Positions 9,801 through 19,722 of a stretch of 64,000 bases of DNA are shown here, piece by piece. Source of the DNA: Candidatus Rokuibacteriota bacterium (GTDB lineage: Bacteria > Methylomirabilota > Methylomirabilia > Rokubacteriales > CSP1-6); contig QHSL01000068.1 in NCBI GenBank assembly GCA_003220435.1, forward strand, positions 21,250 through 85,249, given 5' to 3'. Numbering within the stretch: the first letter of the stretch is position 1; each line of letters begins with the position of its first letter. The position numbers were made by a program, and so were the translations under genes. Under the pieces are notes generated by a model. That model worked only from the letters and a program-made list of their open reading frames with translations. It ran no database searches and was not told where the DNA came from.

Positions 9801-10152
9801 GCTGACGGCGCAGGTGACTCTCGACACGTGCGCGGCCGTCGCGGTGCTGGCCGCGCTCGGCGGCCTCGTCGCTGGCGCGCCGGTGGCGGGCGGCGTCCTC
9901 ACCGGCGGAGGGCTGGCGGTGTTCAGCTTCCGGTGGCTCGTCGCCCGTGCGGCGGCCGCGACCGCCGCGGGCGGAGCGCCGGTGTCGGCATGGGTGATCG
10001 GCGCCGGGCTGCGGTTCGCCGCCTGCATGGTCACGTGCGCGCTTCTCCTCAAAACCGGATGGGCCGACCCGATCGCGCTGGTGGCCGGATTCACCGTGCT
10101 GCCGTGCGACGTGGTCGTGCGCGGGCTCACGTCGGCCCGCGGCGGAGCCTGA
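9787..10152 (+). CDS. ATP synthase subunit I-like membrane protein
   Basis: Small integral membrane protein (121 aa) with about four hydrophobic segments and no enzymatic motif. Size, hydrophobicity and its place between an AtpZ-like gene and atpB fit the AtpI/ATP-synt_I family, which helps assemble the c-ring. Sequence similarity by eye is weak, so the name rests largely on context. The ATG at 9787 lies inside the upstream gene (14 bp overlap), and atpB starts 2 bp after the stop. Confidence 0.65.
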   Translation: MTPGELTAQVTLDTCAAVAVLAALGGLVAGAPVAGGVLTGGGLAVFSFRWLVARAAAATAAGGAPVSAWVIGAGLRFAACMVTCALLLKTGWADPIALVAGFTVLPCDVVVRGLTSARGGA

Positions 10153-10154
10153 GC

Positions 10155-10925
10155 GTGGACGCCATCGAGCATCCGCCGATCTTCCGCCTGCCGGGAATTC
10201 CCGACCACGTCACGTACACCTGGCTCGTGATGGTCATCTTGGCCGCCGTCGCGTTTGTGGCCTCCCGCAACGTGCAGCTCGTGCCGCGTGGGCTCCAGAA
10301 CTTCCTGGAAGTCGTGCTCGAGCAGTTCCAGCAGATGATCGACGACGTGATGGGCGTCGCAGGACGGCGCTTCCTGCCGTTGCTGGCGACGCTGGGGCTC
10401 TTCATCCTCACCGGCAACCTCATGAGCCTGGTGCCGGGGCTGGCCGGCCCGACCGGCAACCTCAACACCACCGGGGCGTGCGCGCTCGTGGTGTTCCTGG
10501 CCTACCACTGGATCGGGGTACGCAAGCAAGGGCTGCTTCCCTATCTCAAGCACTTCGCGGGACCGGTGCCCCTCGCGCTGAAGCCGCTGATGTTCGTGAT
10601 CGAGATCATCAGCCACCTCGCCCGGCCGCTCTCACTCACGCTGCGACTCTTCGGCAACATGGTCGGCGGGCACATCCTGCTCGCCGTCATCTTCTTGCTG
10701 ATGGGCCTGGACGGATTGATCGGCTGGGCGCTGTCGGGCAGCGTCGTGGGCGCTGTCGTCGGCGGGATCGGCGGGGTGGTCACGATCGCCTTCACGGTCG
10801 GGTTTCTCTATCCGCTGAAGATCCTGGTGGCGTTTCTCCAGGCGTTCATCTTCGTGATGCTGACGATGCTCTACATCTCGGTGGCGATCGAAGACTCCGA
10901 GCATCATTCCGAGCAGCACCACTAG
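10155..10925 (+). CDS. atpB: ATP synthase FO subunit a
   Basis: Membrane stator subunit a, 256 aa, forming the ion half-channels of ATP synthase. Seen: the signature helix [17 protein letters not shown] near residues 156-172, with the essential Arg of the rotor-stator interface, and the closing helix [22 protein letters not shown]. The GTG at 10155 is the first start giving the family's N-terminus and lies 2 bp after the upstream stop. atpE follows after 28 bp. No atpF, H, A, G, D or C occurs in the window, so the F1 and stalk genes must be elsewhere. Confidence 0.93.
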   Translation: MDAIEHPPIFRLPGIPDHVTYTWLVMVILAAVAFVASRNVQLVPRGLQNFLEVVLEQFQQMIDDVMGVAGRRFLPLLATLGLFILTGNLMSLVPGLAGPTGNLNTTGACALVVFLAYHWIGVRKQGLLPYLKHFAGPVPLALKPLMFVIEIISHLARPLSLTLRLFGNMVGGHILLAVIFLLMGLDGLIGWALSGSVVGAVVGGIGGVVTIAFTVGFLYPLKILVAFLQAFIFVMLTMLYISVAIEDSEHHSEQHH

Positions 10926-10953
10926 CAGACCACACGTACAGAGGAGGACGCTC

Positions 10954-11286
10954 GTGCGACGGTCACTGATTTTGGGAGGACTTTCGGTCTTCTGGCTTCC
11001 GGGGTTGGCAATCGCCGCCGAGGGCGCTCCGGCCACGGGCGGTTGGATCGCCCCATTCGCGGTCATCGCGGCGGGCATCGGTATGGCGATCGCGGCCGGG
11101 CTGTGCGGCTTGGGTCAGGGCCGGGCGGTGGCGTCGGCCGTCGACGCGATGGCCCGCCAGCCGGGCGCGGCGGCGCGGATCCAGACCGCGATGATCATCG
11201 GTCTCGCGCTCATCGAGTCGCTCGCCATCTACACGCTCGTGATCGCGCTGATTCTGCTCTTCGTGAAGGGTATCCAGTTCTCGTGA
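10954..11286 (+). CDS. atpE: ATP synthase FO subunit c with leader
   Basis: Rotor proteolipid, 110 aa, preceded by a strong RBS (GAGGAGG at 10941-10947) and starting with GTG. An N-terminal hydrophobic stretch (residues 1-21) resembling a signal peptide precedes the mature hairpin. Helix 1 carries GLGQGRA, the loop is ARQPGA, and helix 2 is [18 protein letters not shown] with the ion-binding Glu. Gln in helix 1 plus Glu-Ser and Tyr in helix 2 are residues that coordinate sodium in Ilyobacter-type rings, although the Thr next to Ser is Leu here. Proton versus sodium use is therefore open. Confidence 0.93.
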   Translation: MRRSLILGGLSVFWLPGLAIAAEGAPATGGWIAPFAVIAAGIGMAIAAGLCGLGQGRAVASAVDAMARQPGAAARIQTAMIIGLALIESLAIYTLVIALILLFVKGIQFS

Positions 11287-11313
11287 CGTCGAGCGGGTAG
11301 GAGACTATCGCAG

Positions 11314-11343
11314 GCCGGGCGCCGTCCTCGCGGGGCGCCCGGC
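11314..11343 (+). terminator. GC-rich hairpin between atpE and rex
   Basis: A perfect 10-bp inverted repeat GCCGGGCGCC/GGCGCCCGGC (11314-11323 and 11334-11343) with a 10-nt loop sits 27 bp after the atpE stop and 11 bp before rex. There is no T-run, so it may be a weak or Rho-assisted terminator or an mRNA stabiliser separating the two genes. Confidence 0.45.
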
Positions 11344-11354
11344 GTGCTCCTCCG

Positions 11355-12008
11355 ATGTCACGACGCTCCGCCTCCCGCCTTCCGAAGATCCCCGAGATGA
11401 CGATCCGTCGCCTCTCGGTCTACACCCGCTGTTTGCTGCAGCTGGAAGAAGACGGGGTCAAGACCGTGTCCTCTCAGGAGCTGGCCGAGCGGTTCAACCT
11501 CAACTCGGCGCAGGTGCGCAAGGACCTCGCCTACTTCGGCGAGTTTGGCGTCCGCGGTATCGGCTACTACGTGTCCGGCCTGAAGGCGGAGCTCCAGCGA
11601 ATTCTCGGCCTCGATCGCGAGTGGGCGGTAGCGCTCGTGGGCTTCGGCAATCTCGGGTCGGCGCTTTTCCACTACAAGGGATTCACCCGCCAGGGGTTCC
11701 GGATCGCGGCGATCTTCGACGAGGACCCGGCAAAGGTCGCGCGCGAGGTCGAGTCGACGCCGATCTTCTCGAGCCGCGAACTTGGCCGGGAAATCAAGGC
11801 GCGCGGCATCCAGATCGCGATCATGGCGGTGCCGGCCGAAGCAGCGCAGCCCGTGGCCGACCTGCTGGTGAGCGCAGGTATCCGCGCCATCCTGAACTTC
11901 GCGCCGGCGCGGCTCAAAATTCCCAAGGACGTGCGCCTCAAGCACGTCGACCTCTCGATCGAGCTCGAAACCCTCTCCTTCTATCTCGCCAAACCCTCCT
12001 CCCGCTAG
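11355..12008 (+). CDS. rex: Redox-sensing transcriptional repressor Rex
   Basis: Rex-family repressor of 217 aa that senses the NADH/NAD+ ratio. N-terminal winged helix: PEMTIRRLSVYTRCL and the recognition helix SSQELAERFNLNSAQVRKDLAYFGEFG (given here in parts: SSQELAERFNLNSA then QVRKDLAYFGEFG). The Rossmann NAD(H) fold follows from about residue 85 with VALVGFGNLGSAL, and the domain-swap helix closes the protein. It sits 68 bp downstream of the FO genes, a plausible link between redox state and respiration genes. No clear Rex operator (TTGTGAA-type palindrome) was found upstream. Confidence 0.93.
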   Translation: MSRRSASRLPKIPEMTIRRLSVYTRCLLQLEEDGVKTVSSQELAERFNLNSAQVRKDLAYFGEFGVRGIGYYVSGLKAELQRILGLDREWAVALVGFGNLGSALFHYKGFTRQGFRIAAIFDEDPAKVAREVESTPIFSSRELGREIKARGIQIAIMAVPAEAAQPVADLLVSAGIRAILNFAPARLKIPKDVRLKHVDLSIELETLSFYLAKPSSR

Positions 12009-12027
12009 CTCGTCGCCGGGGCCTGGG

Positions 12028-12170
12028 AGCGGGGGTGGTGGGGGGGGTCGCGGCGACCACGCGGCACGCGTTCGCTACTCCTCGGCGGCTTGGCTCCATC
12101 CGGGCGCGCAACTTCCGCTGCCGCTCAAAGGGAACGGGTCCTCGCGACCCCCCGCCACTCCCCCTGCTCA
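12028..12170. repeat. Hairpin element copy 1 in the rex-mfd gap
   Basis: A 143-bp block bounded by imperfect inverted arms (12028-12052 and 12145-12170, G-rich then C-rich). Its core (about 12045-12150) is the reverse complement, at roughly three bases in four or better by eye, of the core of the second element at 12259-12424. Shared landmarks are CTCAAAGGGAACGGGTCCT and GGCACGCGTTCGCT. No ORF with coding character is present. The form is that of a non-autonomous (MITE-like) or structured intergenic repeat. Confidence 0.65.
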
Positions 12171-12258
12171 CCGACCCCGTCTACGCTTGCCGGTCTCAGC
12201 ATCTTGCGACAGAGGTCCAAGCGCTTCGACCACCGCGGGTCTCGTGCCCTCGAGCGGT

Positions 12259-12424
12259 GACGGGCGTGAGGCGGGGTGCGTTGGGAGGGGTCACCAGGAC
12301 CCGTTCCCTTTGAGGGTTGGCGGGCAACGTGCGCCGGGATGGAGCCCAGCCGCCGCGGGGAAGCGAACGCGTGCCGCGTGGTCTCGGTGACCCCTCCCCC
12401 AACGCACCCCGCCTCACGCCCGTC
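12259..12424. repeat. Hairpin element copy 2 in the rex-mfd gap
   Basis: A 166-bp block with long terminal inverted arms: 12259-12295 (37 bp) and 12386-12424 (39 bp), complementary except for a 2-bp indel. The arms begin GACGGGCGTGAGGCGGGG. The 90-bp interior repeats copy 1 in the opposite orientation, including AGGACCCGTTCCCTTTGAG. As RNA or extruded DNA this would make a very stable stem. It ends 49 bp before mfd. No coding frame is supported. Bases 12171-12258, between the copies, show nothing recognisable. Confidence 0.7.
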
Positions 12425-12473
12425 AAGGGACGGACGGCGACGAGGGCCGTGGTAGGGTAGAGGTCTTCGCGAG

Positions 12474-15400
12474 ATGTTGAGAGAGTGGCCGGCCTTCGAC
12501 GAGCTGGCGAAATCCTTCGCCGAGGGTGAAGTCCGTCTGCGCGTCGCCGGCCTCACCGGTGCGGCCCGCGCGCTCGTCGTGGCCGAGCTGCTCCAGATCC
12601 ATCCGCGCCCTGCGCTGGTCGTCGTCGGCAGCATGGCCGACGCGCACCGCTGGACGCAGGATCTTCGGCTCTTCGGCGCCTCGGTGCTCGAGTTCCCCCA
12701 GCCGGAGCCCAGACTGTGGCGCGGCGGGCAACATCGCGAGGCCGACGCCGAGCGCGCAACGATCGCGCGGCGGCTGGCGGTCGCCGAGCCGGTCACCGTG
12801 GTCGCCACGCCCCTGGCCCTGGACGCGCGACTCTGGAGCCCCGCCGAGTTCGCGTCGCGCACGCTCCGGCTCTCGACTGGCGACCGGCTGGACCGCGAGC
12901 TGCTGCTCGAGGCGCTCGAGCGTTGCGGCTACGAACGGGTGGAGACGGTCGTCGCCGTCGGACAGTGGAGCCTGCGCGGCGGCATCGTCGATGTCTTCTC
13001 GCCGAGCCAGGCCGCTCCGGCGCGGATCGAGTTCTTTGGCGACGACGTCGAGTCGATCCGCCTGTTCGATCCGACGTCGCAGCGCTCGGTCGGGCCTCTC
13101 GACGAGCTGCTCGTCCTGCCGCTCGCGGCGGAGGACGAGGCGCCGGAGCCCGGCGATGCCCACCTGTTCGACTATCTGCCGGCGTCGGCGCCGGTCGTGG
13201 TCGACGTGCCGAAGCTGCTCGACGGCCCGACCGAGGACGGGCCGGCCGGCCCGCCGCTCCGCGAGCGGCTCGGCGGGCGGCAGCTCGTCGAGCTGAGCCT
13301 GCTCGCCGGCACTTCCAGCGCGGCGGCGGGCGCCGCTCCCGCGACGGAGTTCACGCTGGAGACGCTCGAAGTTTCAGGCTTTACCGGACGCTTCAAGGAG
13401 CTCACCGCGGAGCTGGGGCGCTGGCGCGCCGAGGGCTTCCGCGTTCGCCTCACCGCCGCCGACGAGCGCCAGGCGGAACACGTGCGCCAGATCCTGCGCG
13501 AGCACGACGTCGAAGCCACTATCGCGTCGTCGCTCGATGGCGTGGAGCCGCTGGCGATCGTCGTCGGCGACTGTTCCGCCGGCTTCGCGATCCCGGCCCT
13601 CGGCGTCATCGTGCTCACCGAGGGCGAGGTCTTCGGCTCCCGGCGGCGGTCGCTCCGCCGGCCCAAGTATCAGCGTGGCGCCGAGCTCACCGCGTTCACC
13701 GATCTGGCGATCGGCGATGTCGTCGTCCACGAGGACCACGGGCTCGGGCGTTACCTCGGCTTGCAGACGATGAAGATCGGCGATCGCGAAGGCGATTTCC
13801 TGCTGCTCGAGTACGCCGAGGGTAACCGCCTCTACCTGCCGGTCGAGCGCCTGGACCGCATCTCGAAATACCTCGGCGGGGACACCGAGGCCGCGCGGCT
13901 GGATCGTCTCGGCGGCGCCTCCTGGCAGCGGGTCAAGGAGTCGGTGCGCGCGGCGCTGCGCGAGATGGCCGAGGGGCTGCTGCGCCTGTACGCGCAGCGC
14001 GCGGTGGCGGGCGGGCACGCGTTCGCGACGGACACGTCATGGCAGCGCGAGTTCGAGGCGTCGTTCCGGTTCGAGGAGACATCGGATCAGCTGCGGGCGA
14101 TCGAGGAAGCCAAGCGCGACATGGAATCGGGGCGGCCGATGGACCGCCTCGTCGCCGGCGACGTGGGATACGGCAAGACAGAGGTCGCACTCCGCGCCGC
14201 CTTCAAGGCGGTGGCGGACGGCATGCAGGTCGCGGTGCTGGTGCCGACGACGGTGCTGGCCCAGCAGCACTGGTCGACATTCGCCGACCGCTTCGCGCCC
14301 TTTCCGGCCAAGGTCGAGCTGCTGTCGCGCTTCCGCTCGCCCAAGGAGCAGAAGGCGGTCATCGAGTCGCTGCGGCGGGGTAGCGTCGACGTCGTGATCG
14401 GCACCCACCGGCTCCTCTCGAAGGACGTCACCTTCAAGAATCTGGGCCTGATGGTCATCGACGAGGAGCATCGGTTCGGCGTCGCCCACAAGGAGCGGAT
14501 GAAGCAGCTGCGCGCCTCGGTGGACGTGCTGGCCCTCACGGCCACGCCGATTCCGCGAACGCTCTACATGTCGCTCTCCGGAGTGCGGGACATGTCGGTG
14601 ATCGAGACTGCGCCGCTGGACCGGCTCCCGGTCGAGACGGTCATCCGCCGCTTCAGCAAGGCGGTCATCAAGGAGGCGCTCGAGCGTGAGCTGGAGCGGG
14701 GCGGCCAGGTGTTCTTCGTCCACAACCGGGTCCAGTCGCTGCCCTCGATGGTGAAGTTCGTCCAGGAGCTGGTTCCCGAGGCGCGCGTGATCATGGGCCA
14801 TGGCCAAATGAAGGAGCGCGAGCTCGAGGCCACGATGGTGAAGTTCGTCACGGGTCAGGCCGACGTCCTCGTCTCGACGGCGATCGTCGAGTCCGGCCTG
14901 GACATCCCAGCGTCCAACACAATCATCGTCAACCGGGCGGATCGCTTCGGCCTGGCCCAGCTCTACCAGCTCCGCGGGCGGGTCGGCCGGGAGCGCCAGC
15001 AGGCCTACGCCTATCTGCTGGTGCCGGCGGACGGTCGGGTGGACGAGCAGGCGCAGCGGCGCCTCCGGGCCCTTCAGGAGCTGACCGAGCTCGGCTCTGG
15101 GTTCAAGCTCGCGCTGCGGGACCTCGAGATCCGCGGGGCGGGGAACCTCCTGGGCGCCCAGCAGCACGGCCACATCGCCGCCGTCGGCTACGATCTTTAT
15201 TCGAAGCTCCTCGCCGAAGCTGTGCGAGAATTGGCCGGCGTCCCGACGGCAGCCACGATCGATCCCGTGATCAGCGTGAGCGTCGAGGGGTTCTTGCCCG
15301 ACGAGTATGTTCCAGAGGTCAACCAGCGGCTCGCTCTCTACAAGCGCCTCGCCGGAGCCGTCAGCGATCCGGAGGTCGCCGATCTCCGTGCGGAGCTGGC

Positions 15401-15698
15401 CGACCGGTTCGGTCCACTTCCGCCTGCGGCCGAGCAGCTCCTGGACATCGTCCGCATCCGCGTGGCCGCGCGCACGGTGGGGGTCGAGAAGATCGAGGCG
15501 GGCGAGGGCAAAGCTCTGGTCACATTCTCACCCGGAACCACGCTCGATCCCGAGCGGCTCGTTCGCACCATCCAGCGGAGCCGCGGCCGACTCAAGATGA
15601 AGCGCGAGTTCACCCTTGAGGCGACGGTAGAGCGCGGCGAATGGCCGCGCGTCCGCGACTCGCTGCTCCGCCTGCTCGACGACCTGGGCCGGTCGTGA
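12474..15698 (+). CDS. mfd: Transcription-repair coupling factor Mfd
   Basis: DNA translocase of 1074 aa that removes RNA polymerase stalled at lesions and recruits UvrA. Domains in order: UvrB-homology module (to about residue 320), linker, RNA polymerase-interacting domain around residues 395-470 (FTDLAIGDVVVHEDHGLGRY), RecG-like helicase with Walker A GDVGYGKTEV near 562, box DEEH near 663, TATPIPRT, and the QLRGRVGR motif near 840, then the C-terminal UvrA-masking domain. The length is slightly below E. coli Mfd (1148). The stop overlaps the GTG of the next gene. Confidence 0.95.
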   Translation: MLREWPAFDELAKSFAEGEVRLRVAGLTGAARALVVAELLQIHPRPALVVVGSMADAHRWTQDLRLFGASVLEFPQPEPRLWRGGQHREADAERATIARRLAVAEPVTVVATPLALDARLWSPAEFASRTLRLSTGDRLDRELLLEALERCGYERVETVVAVGQWSLRGGIVDVFSPSQAAPARIEFFGDDVESIRLFDPTSQRSVGPLDELLVLPLAAEDEAPEPGDAHLFDYLPASAPVVVDVPKLLDGPTEDGPAGPPLRERLGGRQLVELSLLAGTSSAAAGAAPATEFTLETLEVSGFTGRFKELTAELGRWRAEGFRVRLTAADERQAEHVRQILREHDVEATIASSLDGVEPLAIVVGDCSAGFAIPALGVIVLTEGEVFGSRRRSLRRPKYQRGAELTAFTDLAIGDVVVHEDHGLGRYLGLQTMKIGDREGDFLLLEYAEGNRLYLPVERLDRISKYLGGDTEAARLDRLGGASWQRVKESVRAALREMAEGLLRLYAQRAVAGGHAFATDTSWQREFEASFRFEETSDQLRAIEEAKRDMESGRPMDRLVAGDVGYGKTEVALRAAFKAVADGMQVAVLVPTTVLAQQHWSTFADRFAPFPAKVELLSRFRSPKEQKAVIESLRRGSVDVVIGTHRLLSKDVTFKNLGLMVIDEEHRFGVAHKERMKQLRASVDVLALTATPIPRTLYMSLSGVRDMSVIETAPLDRLPVETVIRRFSKAVIKEALERELERGGQVFFVHNRVQSLPSMVKFVQELVPEARVIMGHGQMKERELEATMVKFVTGQADVLVSTAIVESGLDIPASNTIIVNRADRFGLAQLYQLRGRVGRERQQAYAYLLVPADGRVDEQAQRRLRALQELTELGSGFKLALRDLEIRGAGNLLGAQQHGHIAAVGYDLYSKLLAEAVRELAGVPTAATIDPVISVSVEGFLPDEYVPEVNQRLALYKRLAGAVSDPEVADLRAELADRFGPLPPAAEQLLDIVRIRVAARTVGVEKIEAGEGKALVTFSPGTTLDPERLVRTIQRSRGRLKMKREFTLEATVERGEWPRVRDSLLRLLDDLGRS

Positions 15699-16783
15699 GC
15701 CGACGGCTCGCCGTCACAACGCTTCTGCTGTTCGCCCTCGGCGGCTGCGCGGTGCCTCAGTGGGTGCCGTTCCTCGGCGAGACGCCACCGACGGCGACGG
15801 AGCCGACCGCGACCGCCCCGGCCGCGGCGCCTCCGCCGGCGTCGTCCCCCGCCGTACCCAGGAACGTGGCGCCGGCCGACCAGAGCGTGACCGACCGCGT
15901 GCTGGCCGTCGTCAACAACGACGCCATCACCCTGTTCGAGCTCCAGGAGGCGATCGCGATCTATCGGTACGAGAACCGCGAGCGGGCGCCGGAGACGTCG
16001 GACGCGCTCGTCCAGCAGTTCCTCACGAAGATGATCGACAACCGGCTCCAGATCCAGGAGGCCGAGCGAGAAAAGATCGTCATCGACGACGCCGAGGTCG
16101 AAGAGGAGCTGACCGATCGCATCAAGCGGATGAATCTGAAGGACAAGGACGCGCTCGAGGCCCTGCTCAAGGCGCAGGGGCTCACGCTCGACGCGGCCAA
16201 GAAGCGCATCCGGGACGAGCTCCGGCGGACCCGGATCGTTGGTCGCAAGGTGAGGCTCCGGGTGTCGGTGACCGAGGCGGAGGTGACACAGTATCTCGAG
16301 GCGAACCGCGCCAAGCTCGAGACCGGCCTGGCCTACCACGCGCGGCACATCCTGGTCCTGCCCGAGGGTGGCATGACCGACGTCGGCTGGGAGTCGGCCC
16401 GCATCCGAGCCGAGATGCTCCGGACCCAGCTGCTCCAGGGCGCGGACTTCGCCGAGCTCGCGCGCCAGCACTCCCGTGACGCCAGCGCCCGGGATGGCGG
16501 CGACCTCGGGACGCTCAAACGGGGCGAGCTCGCCCAGGACATCGAGACGCAGATCCTCGCCCTCAGCCCAGGAGCGATCTCCGTGCCCTATCGGTCGACG
16601 ATCGGCTATCACATCTTTCGCCTCGAATCGAAGGAGACGCTGGAAGGCGAAGGGCTGACCCGCGTCAAGTCTCAGATCAGGGACATCCTCTTCAGGGAAA
16701 AGTTCGATGCCCGGCTTGACACCTGGCTGAAAGAGATCAAACAGCGCGCGATCATCGACGTGCGTCTGGACGGTCAGCTGTGA
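15695..16783 (+). CDS. SurA/PrsA-like peptidyl-prolyl isomerase lipoprotein
   Basis: Predicted periplasmic lipoprotein of 362 aa. The leader ends with lipobox LGGC (Cys18 acylated), followed by a Pro/Thr/Ala-rich spacer to about residue 65. The SurA-type N-terminal domain begins with RVLAVVNNDAITLFEL, and a parvulin domain (about 205-295) shows YHARHILV, DFAELARQHSRD and GGDLG. It should fold outer-membrane or secreted proteins. A surA-like gene behind mfd is a common arrangement. GTG overlaps the mfd TGA. True SurA is soluble, so the lipid anchor makes it closer to PrsA/PpiD-like variants. Confidence 0.85.
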   Translation: MSRRLAVTTLLLFALGGCAVPQWVPFLGETPPTATEPTATAPAAAPPPASSPAVPRNVAPADQSVTDRVLAVVNNDAITLFELQEAIAIYRYENRERAPETSDALVQQFLTKMIDNRLQIQEAEREKIVIDDAEVEEELTDRIKRMNLKDKDALEALLKAQGLTLDAAKKRIRDELRRTRIVGRKVRLRVSVTEAEVTQYLEANRAKLETGLAYHARHILVLPEGGMTDVGWESARIRAEMLRTQLLQGADFAELARQHSRDASARDGGDLGTLKRGELAQDIETQILALSPGAISVPYRSTIGYHIFRLESKETLEGEGLTRVKSQIRDILFREKFDARLDTWLKEIKQRAIIDVRLDGQL

Positions 16784-16790
16784 AAAATCG

Positions 16791-16819
16791 TTGACAGCGA
16801 GGCGGCCGAATGGCAATAT
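16791..16819 (+). promoter_or_regulatory. Sigma70-type promoter for rho
   Basis: TTGACA at 16791-16796, a 17-bp spacer and CAATAT at 16814-16819, preceded by TGG in the extended -10 position. This is the best consensus-like promoter in the window. It opens a 192-bp gene-free gap whose remaining 150 bp would be a long 5' leader of rho, consistent with the autoregulated leaders known for rho genes. Confidence 0.7.
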
Positions 16820-16975
16820 AGCGACTAGCGTTACTGTTGTAACCCCGCCGAAAATCAGGCAGAAAGCTTAACCGACTCACTTGCATGCGGCGCCACCCGC
16901 CGCGCCCGGAGCCCGCCGATGACCCGCCGAGACAGAGGCCAAGGAAGTCCGACGCAGAACTCTGAAGTAAACGGG

Positions 16976-18229
<1,254 letters not shown>

Positions 18230-18233
18230 GGTT

Positions 18234-18261
18234 TTGCATGTTCGGGCCGGGGTGGTATTCT
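18234..18261 (+). promoter_or_regulatory. Candidate promoter for rpmE
   Basis: TTGCAT (18234-18239), 16-bp spacer, TATTCT (18256-18261) with TGG immediately upstream (extended -10). It lies in the short rho-rpmE gap and would place transcription start about 20 bp before the rpmE start codon. Confidence 0.5.
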
Positions 18262-18286
18262 TGGGGACCTTGAGGGGGTGGCGACA

Positions 18287-18499
18287 GTGAAGGTGGGTAT
18301 TCATCCGGACTATGTGGACACGACCATCACGTGCGCGTGCGGCGAGGTGGTGCACACCCGCTCCACCCGGCCTAACATTCACGTGGAGGTCTGCTCCAAG
18401 TGCCATCCTTTCTATACCGGGAAGCACAAGCTCATGGACACCGCCGGCCGGGTCGAGCGCTTCCAGCGGAAGTACAAGCGTCAGACCACGACCTCGTAG
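18287..18499 (+). CDS. rpmE: 50S ribosomal protein L31 (zinc type)
   Basis: L31 of 70 aa. The GTG at 18287 (MKVGIHPDY) was chosen over the GTG at 18278 because it matches the family start and is 9 bp downstream of GAGGGG. Zinc ligands are visible: CAC near residue 15-17 and CSKC near residue 36, followed by HPFYTGKHK, so this is the C+ paralogue used when zinc is sufficient. It follows rho, as in many bacteria, and is closed by a hairpin-T terminator. Confidence 0.9.
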   Translation: MKVGIHPDYVDTTITCACGEVVHTRSTRPNIHVEVCSKCHPFYTGKHKLMDTAGRVERFQRKYKRQTTTS

Positions 18500-18513
18500 C
18501 TCGCGCTCCCACG

Positions 18514-18550
18514 CCGGCGGCGTCAGGACTCCCGCCGGTTTTTGTTTGTC
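18514..18550 (+). terminator. Rho-independent terminator after rpmE
   Basis: CCGGCGG (18514-18520) pairs with CCGCCGG (18532-18538) across an 11-nt loop and is followed directly by TTTTTGTTTGTC. It lies 15 bp after the rpmE stop and separates rho-rpmE from prfA. The following 98 bp up to prfA hold no further recognisable feature. Confidence 0.8.
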
Positions 18551-18648
18551 TGTTCATAGCCGCACCTCGGCCGGCGGGGCCCCAGCCCCGCGATGGCCTG
18601 CGGCGCGCACGGCCGAGTCGTGCCCGAGCAAAGGGGCGCTGAGCCGCG

Positions 18649-19722
18649 ATGCTGTTTGACAAGCTCCGTCAGATCGAAGAGCGATCCAACGAGATCGCCC
18701 GGGTTCTGTCGGATCCCGCCATCTTCGCCCAGCCGGCCGAATACGCGCGCCTCCGCAAGGAGCACGCCGACACCGTCGAGATCGTCGAGCGCTTCACGGA
18801 GTACCGCGATGTACTCCGGCGGATCGGCGAGGCGCGCCACATCCTGGCCGAGGGCGGCGACCGCGAGCTGGCGGAGCTGGCGCAGGCGGAGGTCGACGAG
18901 CTCACCGGCCGCCAAGCGGCGCTCGAGGAGGAGCTCAAGCGCCTCCTGCTCCCGCGTGATCCGAATGACGAGAAGAATGTCTTCCTCGAGATCCGCGCCG
19001 GCGCCGGGGGCGACGAGGCCGCGCTCTTCGCGTCGGAGCTGGTCCGCATGTACACGAAGTACGCCGAGCGTCAGCGGTGGCGGGTCGAGGTCATCGACAC
19101 CAGCGTCACCGGCGTGGGCGGAGTCAAGGACGCAATCCTGTTCGTTCACGGTCGCGGCGCCTGGAGCCGGCTGAAGTTCGAGCGTGGCGTCCATCGGGTG
19201 CAGCGCGTGCCGATCACCGAGTCAAGTGGCCGCATCCACACCTCGACCGTCACGGTCGCCGTGCTGCCGGAGGCCGAGGACGTCGACGTCAAGGTGGAAG
19301 AGAAGGACCTCCGGGTCGACGTGTACCGGTCGTCCGGCCCGGGCGGGCAGGGCGTGAACACGACGGATTCGGCGGTGCGGATCACCCACCTGCCGACCGG
19401 TCTGGTGGTGACCTGCCAGGACGAGCGCTCGCAGATCAAGAACCGGGCGAAGGCGATGCGCGTCCTCAAGGCGCGGCTCCTCGAGCGCGCGCTGGAGGAG
19501 CAGCAGGCGGCGATCGCGGCGGATCGGCGCAGCCAGGTCGGTACCGGCGAGCGCAGCGAGCGGATCCGCACCTACAACTTCCCGCAGACCCGCGTCACCG
19601 ATCACCGCATCGGGCTCACGCTCCACCGGCTCCCCGCCGTGCTGGAGGGCGACCTGGACGAGCTGATCGACACTCTCGTCGCCGCCGAGGAGGCCGAGCG
19701 GCTCCAGCGGGTGGAGCACTGA
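18649..19722 (+). CDS. prfA: Peptide chain release factor 1
   Basis: RF1 of 357 aa, which reads UAA and UAG. Seen: GGQ catalytic loop in [20 protein letters not shown] near residue 231; codon-recognition region [16 protein letters not shown] with PIT in place of the usual [21 protein letters not shown] near the end. Its presence matters for the in-frame TAG in rplR: UAG should be a working stop in this organism. The stop overlaps the prmC ATG (TGATG), the normal prfA-prmC pair. Confidence 0.95.
   Translation: MLFDKLRQIEERSNEIARVLSDPAIFAQPAEYARLRKEHADTVEIVERFTEYRDVLRRIGEARHILAEGGDRELAELAQAEVDELTGRQAALEEELKRLLLPRDPNDEKNVFLEIRAGAGGDEAALFASELVRMYTKYAERQRWRVEVIDTSVTGVGGVKDAILFVHGRGAWSRLKFERGVHRVQRVPITESSGRIHTSTVTVAVLPEAEDVDVKVEEKDLRVDVYRSSGPGGQGVNTTDSAVRITHLPTGLVVTCQDERSQIKNRAKAMRVLKARLLERALEEQQAAIAADRRSQVGTGERSERIRTYNFPQTRVTDHRIGLTLHRLPAVLEGDLDELIDTLVAAEEAERLQRVEH

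Noticed and set aside
12009..12473. Small protein genes in the rex-mfd gap
   Set aside because: Frames there are Arg/Pro/Gly rich, occur on both strands because of the inverted repeats, and lack RBS or family resemblance.
16919..16975. N-terminal extension of Rho from ATG 16919
   Set aside because: The extra 19 residues are not family-like and the internal [10 protein letters not shown] start fits family length.
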